This document shows, one piece after another, positions 26,724 through 32,596 of a stretch of DNA of 35,330 bases. Position 1 is the first letter of the stretch; each line of letters begins with the position of its first letter. This DNA is from a virus. The notes below the pieces were generated by a model, which searched no databases, was not told where the DNA came from, and saw only the letters and a program-made list of their open reading frames with translations. Location: IMG/VR virus record IMGVR_UViG_3300031951_000618, positions 1-35,330 of that record, one strand, 5' to 3'. Both the position numbers and the translations under genes were made by a program.

Positions 26724-27014
26724 TTGTCCCAGTACAACGGTTGGATGAACTACGAAACGTGGCGCGTGAACCTGGAGATGCTGGATGGGATGACCATCGA
26801 GGATTTCGGATACCGGATCTACAACACGGATGCTGACAGCATCGCCGATGTGGTGGGCGACCTGAGGATGAGCCTCGAGGAGTATGTTTGGGACATTGTC
26901 GGGCAGGACGCCAAGGGCTTCGCGCTCGACCTCGCGGAGAGTTTCCTCAGCAAGGTGGATTGGGAGGAAATCGCGGAGCACATGGTGGCAGACGCTGCCG
27001 CGGAGTGTGTCTAA
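26724..27014 (+). CDS. DUF7249-like phage protein (96 aa), TTG start
   Basis: TTG at 26724 lies 6 bp after AGGAG and is the only fitting start. The N-terminal SQYNGWMNYETWRVNLEM is the hallmark of a small family found in very diverse phages (YNGWTNYETW...), which I recall as DUF7249; function unknown. The rest is acidic and helical (MSLEEYVWDIVGQDAKGFALDLAESFL, WEEIAEHMVADAA). First gene of a five-gene unit with TAATG or near overlaps. Confidence 0.7.
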   Translation: MSQYNGWMNYETWRVNLEMLDGMTIEDFGYRIYNTDADSIADVVGDLRMSLEEYVWDIVGQDAKGFALDLAESFLSKVDWEEIAEHMVADAAAECV

Positions 27015-27172
27015 TGAAAACGTTCCAGGTTCCCGTGTGGTTCAACATTCAGGCCGAGACACAAGAGGAAGCGTGGCAGCAGGTGCAGACGCAGTTGACG
27101 CATTACACTCCCATGCCGTCGCACTGGGAGTATGTGGTCGAGGAACCCGTGGAAATCAGCGAGGATAACTAA
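27014..27172 (+). CDS. Hypothetical protein (52 aa)
   Basis: Starts at a TAATG overlap. MKTFQVPVWFNIQAETQEEAWQQVQTQLTHY has a beta-strand/helix layout (IQAETQEEAWQQVQ) seen in small phage proteins with a ferredoxin-like or DUF-type fold, then a short C-terminal strand. Not identified. Next start follows 1 bp after the stop. Confidence 0.55.
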   Translation: MKTFQVPVWFNIQAETQEEAWQQVQTQLTHYTPMPSHWEYVVEEPVEISEDN

Positions 27173-27173
27173 T

Positions 27174-27386
27174 ATGAAAAATGGTGAAAATCTCATCTAC
27201 CAAATTGCGCAGAACCGTGAAAGTCTCATCTACCAATTTGCCGAGTGCATGGTGCATGACATGGATGGCGACTCGCTTATGGTGTATGCACTGGAAAAGC
27301 TGCGGGAAGATTATGCGCAATATAGCAATGAGGTGCTGCTCGCAGAAATTTCGGAATACTATCCTGAACTCCTAGAGGAACAGTAA
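27174..27386 (+). CDS. Hypothetical acidic helical protein (70 aa)
   Basis: Start ATG 27174. It contains an internal near-repeat, ENLIYQIAQN then ESLIYQFAEC, encoded by repeated DNA (ctcatctaccaa), suggesting a small duplication. The rest is acidic and helical (LMVYALEKLREDYAQYSNEVLLAEISEYYPELLEEQ). Not recognised. It ends in a TAATG overlap with the next gene. Confidence 0.55.
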   Translation: MKNGENLIYQIAQNRESLIYQFAECMVHDMDGDSLMVYALEKLREDYAQYSNEVLLAEISEYYPELLEEQ

Positions 27387-27559
27387 TGCTTTGGCGATTT
27401 GAGGATGCCACGGGTGTGTGGCGGACGGGCAAGATGGAACGGTTTTCGGATTTCGGTGGCACCGATGTCACCTATTGGTTCAAGGATCAGGATGGACGCA
27501 TCCACCTGGTGTCAGGCGCGCGACTCAAGGCAGCATACCCCTTTCCAGAGGCAAACTAA
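27386..27559 (+). CDS. Hypothetical small beta protein (57 aa)
   Basis: Starts at the TAATG overlap. The sequence MLWRFEDATGVWRTGKMERF, then SDFGGTDVTYWFKDQDGRIHLVSGARLKAAYPF, predicts a compact beta barrel with several aromatic residues. Not recognised. Tight packing on both sides supports it as a real gene. Confidence 0.55.
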   Translation: MLWRFEDATGVWRTGKMERFSDFGGTDVTYWFKDQDGRIHLVSGARLKAAYPFPEAN

Positions 27560-27560
27560 C

Positions 27561-27740
27561 ATGGCGGAACGCATTCTCGGTGCACTGTACGAAGGCAAGG
27601 AATATCAGCAGGCCATGGCGGATGCCAAGGCAGAGTTCCAAGCCTGGGAGCGGGATAAAAAGCGCAACCGCGTGTCCACCAAGGAGAAATACAAGGCGCA
27701 GCGCCTCGCCAAGCTCCATATGATGGAGATGATGCGCTAA
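27561..27740 (+). CDS. Hypothetical basic helical protein (59 aa)
   Basis: Start ATG 27561, 1 bp after the previous stop. The N-terminal helix (AERILGALYEGKEYQQAMADAKAEFQAW) precedes a basic segment (KKRNRVSTKEKYKAQRLAKLHMMEMMR). Not recognised; the charge could suit nucleic-acid binding. The stop TAA forms the first bases of the next palindrome. Confidence 0.55.
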   Translation: MAERILGALYEGKEYQQAMADAKAEFQAWERDKKRNRVSTKEKYKAQRLAKLHMMEMMR

Positions 27741-27762
27741 GTCCATGTAAATCAAGCACTTA
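27738..27762. repeat. 25-bp palindrome overlapping a stop codon (operator candidate)
   Basis: TAAGTCC-N11-GCACTTA, one mismatch in the arms. It ends 9 bp before the -35 at 27772. The loop ends AAATCAA, as in two other copies. Confidence 0.7.
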
Positions 27763-27771
27763 CGCCAGGGC

Positions 27772-27800
27772 TTGACAAATGGGGGAAACGGTGCTATATT
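27772..27800 (+). promoter_or_regulatory. Promoter TTGACA-17-TATATT (leaderless type)
   Basis: AGGGCTTGACAAATGG, 17 bp, TATATT at 27795-27800, ACAGTAT, then ATGATG at 27808. Perfect -35. Confidence 0.9.
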
Positions 27801-27807
27801 ACAGTAT

Positions 27808-28152
27808 ATGATGAATAACACCTACTCCGATGATGTGCGCGTGATGACTGCCGCGCTCCTGGTGTCCACGCAGTGCTATGAAAACTACGCCTTCACGCCG
27901 GAAGGGGATGTGGATGGGGAGAACCCCTACTGGAAGGCGAAGGGGGGATCGGACTACCTGATCCTCAACGTGGACGCAGAGTCCACGGGGCTGGAGATCC
28001 AGTATGTACTGGATGCCGTGGCTCCGCAGGTGGAGACGGACAACGCCTTGTTCCGGGAGTACATCATTGGATCCCGGGTGGTGCCTGCCAACTTCACCTT
28101 CGGGGACTGGCGGGATGACTTCCTGGAAACCATTCCCAACCCCAGGGCTTGA
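27808..28152 (+). CDS. Conserved phage protein, predicted leaderless (114 aa)
   Basis: Starts ATGATGAATAAC exactly 7 nt after the -10 box. The sequence MTAALLVSTQCYENYAFTPEGDVDGENPYWKAKGGSDYLI resembles a small family in several phages (QCYENYG...YWK.KGGS); the C-terminal part has VETDNALFREYIIGSRVVPANFTFGDW. Function unknown. It ends RA-stop, with the TGA inside the TTGACA of the next promoter, as at 26114. Confidence 0.7.
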   Translation: MMNNTYSDDVRVMTAALLVSTQCYENYAFTPEGDVDGENPYWKAKGGSDYLILNVDAESTGLEIQYVLDAVAPQVETDNALFREYIIGSRVVPANFTFGDWRDDFLETIPNPRA

Positions 28153-28177
28153 CAAACCCGGAATCCGGTGCTATATT
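28149..28177 (+). promoter_or_regulatory. Promoter TTGACA-17-TATATT containing a stop codon
   Basis: AGGGCTTGACAAACC, 17 bp, TATATT at 28172-28177, ACAGTAT, ATG at 28185. TGA 28150-28152 of the upstream gene is within the -35 box. Confidence 0.9.
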
Positions 28178-28184
28178 ACAGTAT

Positions 28185-28376
28185 ATGAAAACATACACCA
28201 TTAATCGGTTCGCTGAGGTTGAGGGCTTCGCCTCCACGTGGTACGTCATTAACATGGTGACGGGTCTGGCGCAGGACACCGTGTACCGCACCTACACCGA
28301 GGCGCGCGCTGCCGCGGATTTCCTGAAAACCTATTATCAGGCAGTGGAGCGGGGGCACCCACCCCGATCCTGGTGA
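28185..28376 (+). CDS. Hypothetical early protein, predicted leaderless (63 aa)
   Basis: ATG 7 nt after the -10 box. MKTYTINRFAEVEGFASTWY, VINMVTGLAQDTVYRTYTEARAAADFL and a short tail ending PPRSW suggest a small beta-hairpin plus helix module; the strand-T-x-E-A-R-x-A-A-x-F-L helix resembles small phage proteins with an antirestriction-like or DUF fold, without clear family. Stop TGA lies 4 bp before the next -35 box. Confidence 0.6.
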   Translation: MKTYTINRFAEVEGFASTWYVINMVTGLAQDTVYRTYTEARAAADFLKTYYQAVERGHPPRSW

Positions 28377-28380
28377 GCAC

Positions 28381-28409
28381 TTGACAAATGGTTCCCCGGG
28401 TGCTATATT
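28381..28409 (+). promoter_or_regulatory. Promoter TTGACA-17-TATATT (leaderless type)
   Basis: GAGCACTTGACAAATGGT, 17 bp, TATATT at 28404-28409, then ATGATG at 28417. An earlier ATG at 28412 runs into TGA after two codons. Confidence 0.9.
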
Positions 28410-28416
28410 ACATGGT

Positions 28417-28593
28417 ATGATGAACATTTACCAAATCCGAGAATACCCCGACGGCATCGCCGTCGTGGACGTGCGCACCAACTCCACGATTAATACGTGG
28501 AACCCCGAACTCAAGCACATGGCGGTGCACTTCTGCCAGCTCCTGAATGAGCGCCTGGACCGGGAAATTTGGTCGAAACCCATTTACGCCTAG
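28417..28593 (+). CDS. Hypothetical early protein, predicted leaderless (58 aa)
   Basis: Tandem ATG ATG at 28417/28420, 7-10 nt after the -10. MMNIYQIREYPDGIAVVDVRTNSTINTWNPELKHMAVHFCQLLNERLDREIWSKPIYA predicts two strands followed by a helix. Not recognised. The stop TAG is directly followed by GGC-TTGACA of the next promoter. Confidence 0.6.
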   Translation: MMNIYQIREYPDGIAVVDVRTNSTINTWNPELKHMAVHFCQLLNERLDREIWSKPIYA

Positions 28594-28596
28594 GGC

Positions 28597-28625
28597 TTGA
28601 CAAATGGTTCCCCCGGTGCTATATT
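28597..28625 (+). promoter_or_regulatory. Promoter TTGACA-17-TATATT (leader with RBS type)
   Basis: TAGGGCTTGACAAATGGT, 17 bp, TATATT at 28620-28625, then ACAGTATACACTCAAAGGAG and ATG at 28653. Its leader matches that of the 26668 promoter. Confidence 0.9.
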
Positions 28626-28652
28626 ACAGTATACACTCAAAGGAGATTAAGC

Positions 28653-28835
28653 ATGTACCATGTCCCGATGTGCAAGGTGTGCGGCGAGCATGAGGTGGGC
28701 ACGTTCATCGGAAGCGCGGAGTTTTGCTCGGAGAAGTGCCAGACGGAGGCTTGCTACTCCTATGATGCCGTGGGCGACGGCTGGGGGTATGATGACTGCG
28801 AAGCCCTTTATGCAGGATCCTACTCTGAGGAGTAG
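28653..28835 (+). CDS. Small zinc-ribbon-like protein (60 aa)
   Basis: Start ATG 28653 after AGGAG. CKVCGEHEVGTFIGSAEFCSEKCQTEAC carries two C-x2/3-C pairs (C7, C10, C25, C29), consistent with one zinc ion, followed by an acidic aromatic tail (VGDGWGYDDCEALYAGSYSEE). It resembles treble-clef or MYND-like small phage proteins. Function unknown. Its TAG stop abuts the next promoter. Confidence 0.65.
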   Translation: MYHVPMCKVCGEHEVGTFIGSAEFCSEKCQTEACYSYDAVGDGWGYDDCEALYAGSYSEE

Positions 28836-28838
28836 GGC

Positions 28839-28867
28839 TTGACAAATGGTGGAAACGGTGCTAGATT
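28839..28867 (+). promoter_or_regulatory. Promoter TTGACA-17-TAGATT for the AAA+ ATPase
   Basis: AGGGCTTGACAAATGGT, 17 bp, TAGATT at 28862-28867, ACGCAGTATAG. A ~35-nt leader with AGGA precedes ATG 28909. Confidence 0.88.
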
Positions 28868-28908
28868 ACGCAGTATAGTCACTCAACACAACACACATCC
28901 CAGGAACT

Positions 28909-29748
28909 ATGTCTCTCCAGATTAAGCGTCGTGGTCGTCCCTCCAAGCAGATGCTCGCCGAGCGCGCCTCGAAGGCGACTGTCAAGGCTCGCACCGATAT
29001 CGAGGTTCTCACCGACCTCAAGGATCGTTTCGACATGTTGGGCAAGCTCACGCAGGGTAGCACCAAGGGTGACATTCGCAGCATGGTGGTGACGGGTGCC
29101 CCAGGCGTAGGCAAGACCTACACGGTGAGCAACATCCTTGAGAACACCCCGAACATTGTCACGGAGTCGGTGTCGGGCGCCATCAGCGCGGTCGAGCTCT
29201 ACAAGCTCGGGTATCGCAATCGCAAGCACGGCAACGTGATTGTCCTGGATGACGCCGACAGCATCTTCACCGATGAGGACGCGCTCAACATCCTCAAGGC
29301 GCTCTGCGACTCCAGCGCCAATCGCCGCGTGTCCTGGCTCAAGGACAGTCACACGCTCAAGCAGGATGATGTTCCGCAGAGCTATGAATTTCACGGCTCA
29401 TTCATTTTCATTTCCAACCTTGACTTCCAGAAGTATGTGGACATGGGCGGGAATAAGTATGTCACGCATTTCGAGGCGCTCATGTCACGTAGCCTCTACT
29501 TGGATCTGCGTCTCCATGACCGTCAGGCCATTAGTCTCTGGATCGAGCACATTGCCACGGGCGGCAAGCTCTTTGCGCGGGAAAATGTCAAGCCAGACGT
29601 TGGGAATAAGATTCTCGCCTTCATTAAGCAGCATCGGGACGACCTGCGTGAGCTGAGTCTGCGTACGGTCATGAAGCTCTGCGCGCTTGCCAAGAGTCAC
29701 CCCACGGACTGGGAGCGCATGGGACGGGTTCTCTTGACGCGAGGCTAA
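28909..29748 (+). CDS. AAA+ ATPase
   Basis: A 279-aa protein. Walker A GAPGVGKT at residues 63-70 and Walker B VIVLDDAD at 110-117 are clear, followed by a sensor-1-like FIFISNLD near residue 165 and an arginine-rich region (SRSLYLDLRLHDRQ). The N-terminal ~30 residues are basic (QIKRRGRPSKQ), with an AT-hook-like GRPSK, suggesting DNA binding. This type of phage ATPase is common in T4-like marine phages, with unknown substrate; loader, motor or remodelling roles are possible. It is the largest gene of the early block and has its own promoter. Confidence 0.85.
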   Translation: MSLQIKRRGRPSKQMLAERASKATVKARTDIEVLTDLKDRFDMLGKLTQGSTKGDIRSMVVTGAPGVGKTYTVSNILENTPNIVTESVSGAISAVELYKLGYRNRKHGNVIVLDDADSIFTDEDALNILKALCDSSANRRVSWLKDSHTLKQDDVPQSYEFHGSFIFISNLDFQKYVDMGGNKYVTHFEALMSRSLYLDLRLHDRQAISLWIEHIATGGKLFARENVKPDVGNKILAFIKQHRDDLRELSLRTVMKLCALAKSHPTDWERMGRVLLTRG

Positions 29749-29809
29749 GTGCATGGGACGTAAGCACTTATCCCCTCGCGCCCGTAAGTGCATATAAATC
29801 AAGCACTTA
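29746..29809. repeat. Two tandem 25-bp palindromes (double operator candidate)
   Basis: Perfect TAAGTGC-N11-GCACTTA at 29746-29770 and again at 29785-29809, centres 39 bp apart. The first TAA is the ATPase stop codon. The second copy ends 8 bp before the -35 at 29818. Confidence 0.8.
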
Positions 29810-29817
29810 GCCAGGGC

Positions 29818-29846
29818 TTGACAAATGGTTCCCAGGGTGCTATATT
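29818..29846 (+). promoter_or_regulatory. Promoter TTGACA-17-TATATT (leaderless type)
   Basis: AGGGCTTGACAAATGGT, 17 bp, TATATT at 29841-29846, ACGCTAT, ATG at 29854. Confidence 0.9.
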
Positions 29847-29853
29847 ACGCTAT

Positions 29854-30027
29854 ATGACTAAAACGACCAAGACCATCGACGCAACGCCCACGTGGGAATC
29901 ACTGGTTCCCGTTCTCCTCTACCTTGTCCGAAACTCGCGCACTGCGACCGCGGATATTGAGCAGGAGCTGGTTCGCATGGCTCAGGCAGCCGATAAGTGG
30001 AATGCTCACTGCAAGGAGACCCGCTAA
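29854..30027 (+). CDS. Hypothetical early protein, predicted leaderless (57 aa)
   Basis: ATG 7 nt after the -10 box. MTKTTKTIDATPTWESLVPV, LLYLVRNSRTATADIEQELVRMAQAADKWNAH: a Thr-rich start followed by helices. Similar short helical proteins occur upstream of unrelated phage genes, but I cannot name a family. Its TAA stop shares a base with the start of the next gene, so it may act as a coupling leader cistron for that gene, whose own start lacks a strong Shine-Dalgarno sequence. Confidence 0.55.
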   Translation: MTKTTKTIDATPTWESLVPVLLYLVRNSRTATADIEQELVRMAQAADKWNAHCKETR

Positions 30028-30740
30028 TGTTTACGGAAGTGAACCCCAAGCTGGTGAAGGGCGAAGTCCTCGGGTACAAGAGCTTCGGCATCCATTTTGC
30101 CCCGGCGCGGATCTCGGGGTATCAGGTGTGCAGTTCCGCGAGCGAAGGATGCACCACGGCGTGCCTCTACACCAGTGGGCATGGCAGGTTCACGCGCACG
30201 CAGGATGCCCGGATCGCCAAGACCCGGCGGTTTTTCGAGGAGCGTCCTGAGTTCCTCACGGAGCTGGTGAAGCACGTGGAAGCTGCCATCCGGAAGGCAA
30301 AGCGGTTGCAGCTCACCCCGGCATTCCGGTTCAACCTCACTTCCGACGTGCGCTGGGAACTGGTCCCCGTCATGGTGAAGGGTGTCCAGTATGAAAACAT
30401 CATGGCAGCATTTCCGCAGGTGCAATTTTACGATTACACCAAGCACACGAACCGCAGAAACATCCCCGCAAACTATCACCTCACGTTCTCACGCAGCGAA
30501 AGCAATGATGGTGACGTAGAGGAGATGTTTTTCCAGGGATACAACGTGGCGGTGGTGTTCGACACCAAGAAGGGCGAGCCGCTCCCTACTACATACAAGG
30601 GTCGCCCGGTTATCGACGGCGACGAACATGACCTGAGGTTCTTGGACCCCAAGGGTGTCTGGGTGGGACTCCGAGGCAAGGGGGAAGCCAAGAAGCACGA
30701 CCACAATGGGTTTGTCATCATCACACGCAACAGGAGCTAA
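30027..30740 (+). CDS. Conserved phage protein of unknown function with Cys cluster (237 aa)
   Basis: The N-terminal part YQVCSSASEGCTTACLYTSGHGRF (C35, C42, C46) precedes ARIAKTRRFFEERPEFLTELVKHVEAAIRKA, then LTPAFRFNLTSDVRWELV, VQFYDYTKHTNRRNIPANYHLTFSRSESN and PVIDGDEHDLRFLDPKGVWVGLRGKG. This motif set recurs in many unrelated tailed phages and plasmids as an uncharacterised family, recalled not searched. Three close Cys, a TSD and a YDYTK motif suggest a metal- or cluster-binding enzyme of TIM-barrel type, possibly radical-SAM-like, but the CxxxCxxC pattern is absent. Coupled by TAATG to 29854. Confidence 0.75.
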   Translation: MFTEVNPKLVKGEVLGYKSFGIHFAPARISGYQVCSSASEGCTTACLYTSGHGRFTRTQDARIAKTRRFFEERPEFLTELVKHVEAAIRKAKRLQLTPAFRFNLTSDVRWELVPVMVKGVQYENIMAAFPQVQFYDYTKHTNRRNIPANYHLTFSRSESNDGDVEEMFFQGYNVAVVFDTKKGEPLPTTYKGRPVIDGDEHDLRFLDPKGVWVGLRGKGEAKKHDHNGFVIITRNRS

Positions 30741-30742
30741 TT

Positions 30743-30865
30743 ATGGACAACGTGACCTATTTCTTTGCATTTCTCGGCGCCACTCTGACTGGATCCCTTG
30801 TAGGCATTCTGCTTGCGGAATTGGTGCTGCGCGCGAAGGATGTCATCCAAGGGGTGACATCATGA
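30743..30865 (+). CDS. Small membrane protein (40 aa)
   Basis: ATG 30743 follows AGGAG. MDNVTYFFAFLGATLTGSLV then GILLAELVLRAKDVIQGVTS: one hydrophobic helix (residues 6-29). It overlaps the next tiny membrane gene by 4 bp (ATGA). Such nested pairs of single-span proteins can be holin, pinholin or spanin-like, but no hallmark is present. Confidence 0.5.
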   Translation: MDNVTYFFAFLGATLTGSLVGILLAELVLRAKDVIQGVTS

Positions 30866-30948
30866 TGAATGTCCTCATCCTGATGATGATCCTAGCGATA
30901 GGAGTGCTGGCAGGCGGCGTTATGATATATGTTCTGGACAGGACATGA
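30862..30948 (+). CDS. Tiny membrane peptide (28 aa)
   Basis: MMNVLILMMILAIGVLAGGV followed by MIYVLDRT, nearly all hydrophobic with a short charged C-terminus. AAGGGG lies 6-7 bp upstream. It overlaps 30743-30865. The following 146 bp (30949-31094) hold no gene I can support. Confidence 0.45.
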   Translation: MMNVLILMMILAIGVLAGGVMIYVLDRT

Positions 30949-31094
30949 AAACCGAGGTAGGGAAATCTCTAGTCATCCATAGTGTGTAAGGCGACATAAA
31001 CCCCCTATTGACAGGTATCGTGTCTTTCCCCCTCACATGAAAAACTCCATACATTGTCAGAATTCCCTATAGAAAAAATTTTTCCCAGCAAAAC

Positions 31095-31304
31095 ATGACT
31101 CTTATACTGTTTTCCATCTTTCTGTTATGCATCACCCTGTTACCCTGGGTGTTGTATCGAAAATCTCAGGGACATGATGTTCCTCCCATTCTCGCCATTC
31201 TTTCCACAACATTGTTCTTTTTCTCACCCATTGTGTTGTTGTTGGGCATCATCTATTACATCATTCATCTCATCATTCTCATCATTGTTGGAGTGTTTTC
31301 ATGA
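31095..31304 (+). CDS. Small membrane protein, two to three spans (69 aa)
   Basis: Hydrophobic segments at residues 2-18 (TLILFSIFLLCITLLPWVL) and 32-68 (ILAILSTTLFFFSPIVLLL, GIIYYIIHLIILIIVGVFS) separated by a polar loop (YRKSQGHDVPP). The stop overlaps the lipoprotein start by 4 bp, so the two envelope proteins are probably produced together. Function unknown; a lysis-accessory pair is one possibility. Confidence 0.6.
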   Translation: MTLILFSIFLLCITLLPWVLYRKSQGHDVPPILAILSTTLFFFSPIVLLLGIIYYIIHLIILIIVGVFS

Positions 31305-31654
31305 AAAAATACATGATACTGTGTTGTGTGTTTCTCTCTGCCTGTTTCCCCATGTATGTTCTGGCACCCAACATGTCAGGATACATTGTGCGCATTGAAA
31401 GTGATGTTGCCTGGGAAGGGGTGGTGAATGACACCTGGGTGTCGGGTGTCAACACTTTGAGCATTCCCGTCACGCCTCAGGTGGGGCGCGTGGTGTGTTG
31501 GGACATTAGAAAATCTCCGCCCGCCCCGGGACTGCTGCGTGTATTCATGACATATCGTGATTATCACACCGGGAGCACCACACATCCGCGATGGGGTGAT
31601 GATGCCACCGTGTCCATCCTGGGAAGAATTCGGGGATGTAGTTCCGGGTGGTGA
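31301..31654 (+). CDS. Lipoprotein (117 aa)
   Basis: Signal MKKYMILCCVFLSAC with lipobox LSAC (Cys15). The mature part is beta-rich (GYIVRIESDVAWEGVVNDTWVSGVNTLSIPVTPQVGRVVCWDIRK) with two Cys that might pair, and an Arg/Gly tail. I do not recognise the domain. Its upstream overlap with a membrane protein suggests a spanin-like or exclusion function, which is untested. The gene ends within a stem-loop. Confidence 0.6.
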   Translation: MKKYMILCCVFLSACFPMYVLAPNMSGYIVRIESDVAWEGVVNDTWVSGVNTLSIPVTPQVGRVVCWDIRKSPPAPGLLRVFMTYRDYHTGSTTHPRWGDDATVSILGRIRGCSSGW

Positions 31655-31691
31655 AAAATCGTTTCACAACGAAATATCATGTTTCACCGCC
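31647..31691. repeat. Stem-loop across the lipoprotein gene end
   Basis: GGTGGTGAAA (31647-31656) pairs with TTTCACCGCC (31682-31691) with one G-T pair. A shorter alternative GTGAAA/TTTCAC hairpin lies inside. No T-run, so it is not a classical terminator. ATAAATA follows at 31695-31701, a possible late-promoter core. Confidence 0.4.
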
Positions 31692-31733
31692 TCAGATAAA
31701 TAACAATGTCCACTTTAACACGAACCCTCTCTT

Positions 31734-31970
31734 ATGAAAATACCTGACATTTCAGAAATCATTGTGTCATGGCATCGGGCACGGAAACCCACGCCTGAAC
31801 AAGAACATGTCGCCAATCAGCGAGCGAACATTTGCGATACCTGTGATGAACGTGAATTCATGCCCGTCATTAAAATGTGGAAGTGCGGTGCCTGTGGATG
31901 TCCCATCACCAAGAAGATTTACTCGCCCAAGGGCCCCGGTGCCTGTCCCCGAGACAAATGGCCTATTTAA
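31734..31970 (+). CDS. Zinc-ribbon protein typical of T4-like phages (78 aa)
   Basis: A helical N-terminus (DISEIIVSWHRARKPTPEQEHVANQRANI) is followed by CDTCDEREFMPVIKMWKCGACGCPITKKIYSPKGPGACPRDKW. The C-x2-C ... C-x2-C-x-C ... CP..KW layout is a recurrent small zinc-ribbon of aquatic T4-like phages. Likely structural or regulatory; function unknown. Its stop lies 13 bp inside the next gene. Confidence 0.7.
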   Translation: MKIPDISEIIVSWHRARKPTPEQEHVANQRANICDTCDEREFMPVIKMWKCGACGCPITKKIYSPKGPGACPRDKWPI

Positions 31971-32596
31971 ACGCCAACATTCCCGTGATGAGTTGTTTGG
32001 TGCGCGGGGAATATCTTCAAAATCATGAACGCGGGTGGGGTGAATATTATCCCTGCATTGCCTTCGCCATTATGAGCCGGCCGGGTGAAGCCACGTTGTT
32101 CAACATTCTCATGGAAGATGGGGGTGTCTGGTGGGGTGTGCCCATCAGTGCCTTGTGCTGGCAGGAATGTGAACATCGTCCTTTGGAACAATTGCAACTC
32201 TGGAATTCTTTCAGCTACAACGTGAGTGTAACCACATTTGCCGCCTTGAGCCATTTGTCATGCATCTATTATGATAGAGACAATGTGAAACATGCGGGTG
32301 AATATCTATTCACCATAGATTGGAGTCAGGGTGATTATTCAGAATTGCGCTATGGCTATGCCGAAACAGCAGACAATCATAAATGCGGGCATGTGATAAA
32401 GTTGGATTCCGGGCATTTCGCCATTCAACCCAATAATCGAATGCGCTTCTTTGATCCCAGCTTCACGGTGAAGAAAGACTTGGTGGTGCACCGCCTCATC
32501 TCCGATAAGAAATATCGTGTGGAGAACACACCGAAATATTCCACGGAAGATAGTAACAAATTCTATTACGACATTATCCGGGATGAAACTTTATGA
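31958..32596 (+). CDS. Conserved T4-like phage protein (212 aa)
   Basis: ATG 31958 is chosen (alternative ATG 31988, MSCLVRGEYL). The sequence VRGEYLQNHERGWGEYYPCIAFAIMSRPGEATLFNILMEDGGVWWGVPISALCW and the C-terminal CGHVIKLDSGHFAIQPNNRMRFFDPSFTVKKDL resemble a conserved protein of aquatic T4-like phages of unknown function, recalled not searched. It is rich in aromatic residues and beta strands. It overlaps the next gene by 4 bp. Confidence 0.65.
   Translation: MAYLNANIPVMSCLVRGEYLQNHERGWGEYYPCIAFAIMSRPGEATLFNILMEDGGVWWGVPISALCWQECEHRPLEQLQLWNSFSYNVSVTTFAALSHLSCIYYDRDNVKHAGEYLFTIDWSQGDYSELRYGYAETADNHKCGHVIKLDSGHFAIQPNNRMRFFDPSFTVKKDLVVHRLISDKKYRVENTPKYSTEDSNKFYYDIIRDETL

Noticed and set aside
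27772-27807. N-terminal extensions (MTNGG..., MTNPES...) starting at the TTG of several promoters
   Set aside because: The extended frames begin at the -35 box TTGACAAATGG itself. The repeated N-termini come from the conserved promoter; real starts are the ATG codons after the -10.
31009-31060. Promoter at TTGACAGG near 31008
   Set aside because: No acceptable -10 box lies at 16-18 bp; the following bases are TTTCCCCC and CTCACATG.
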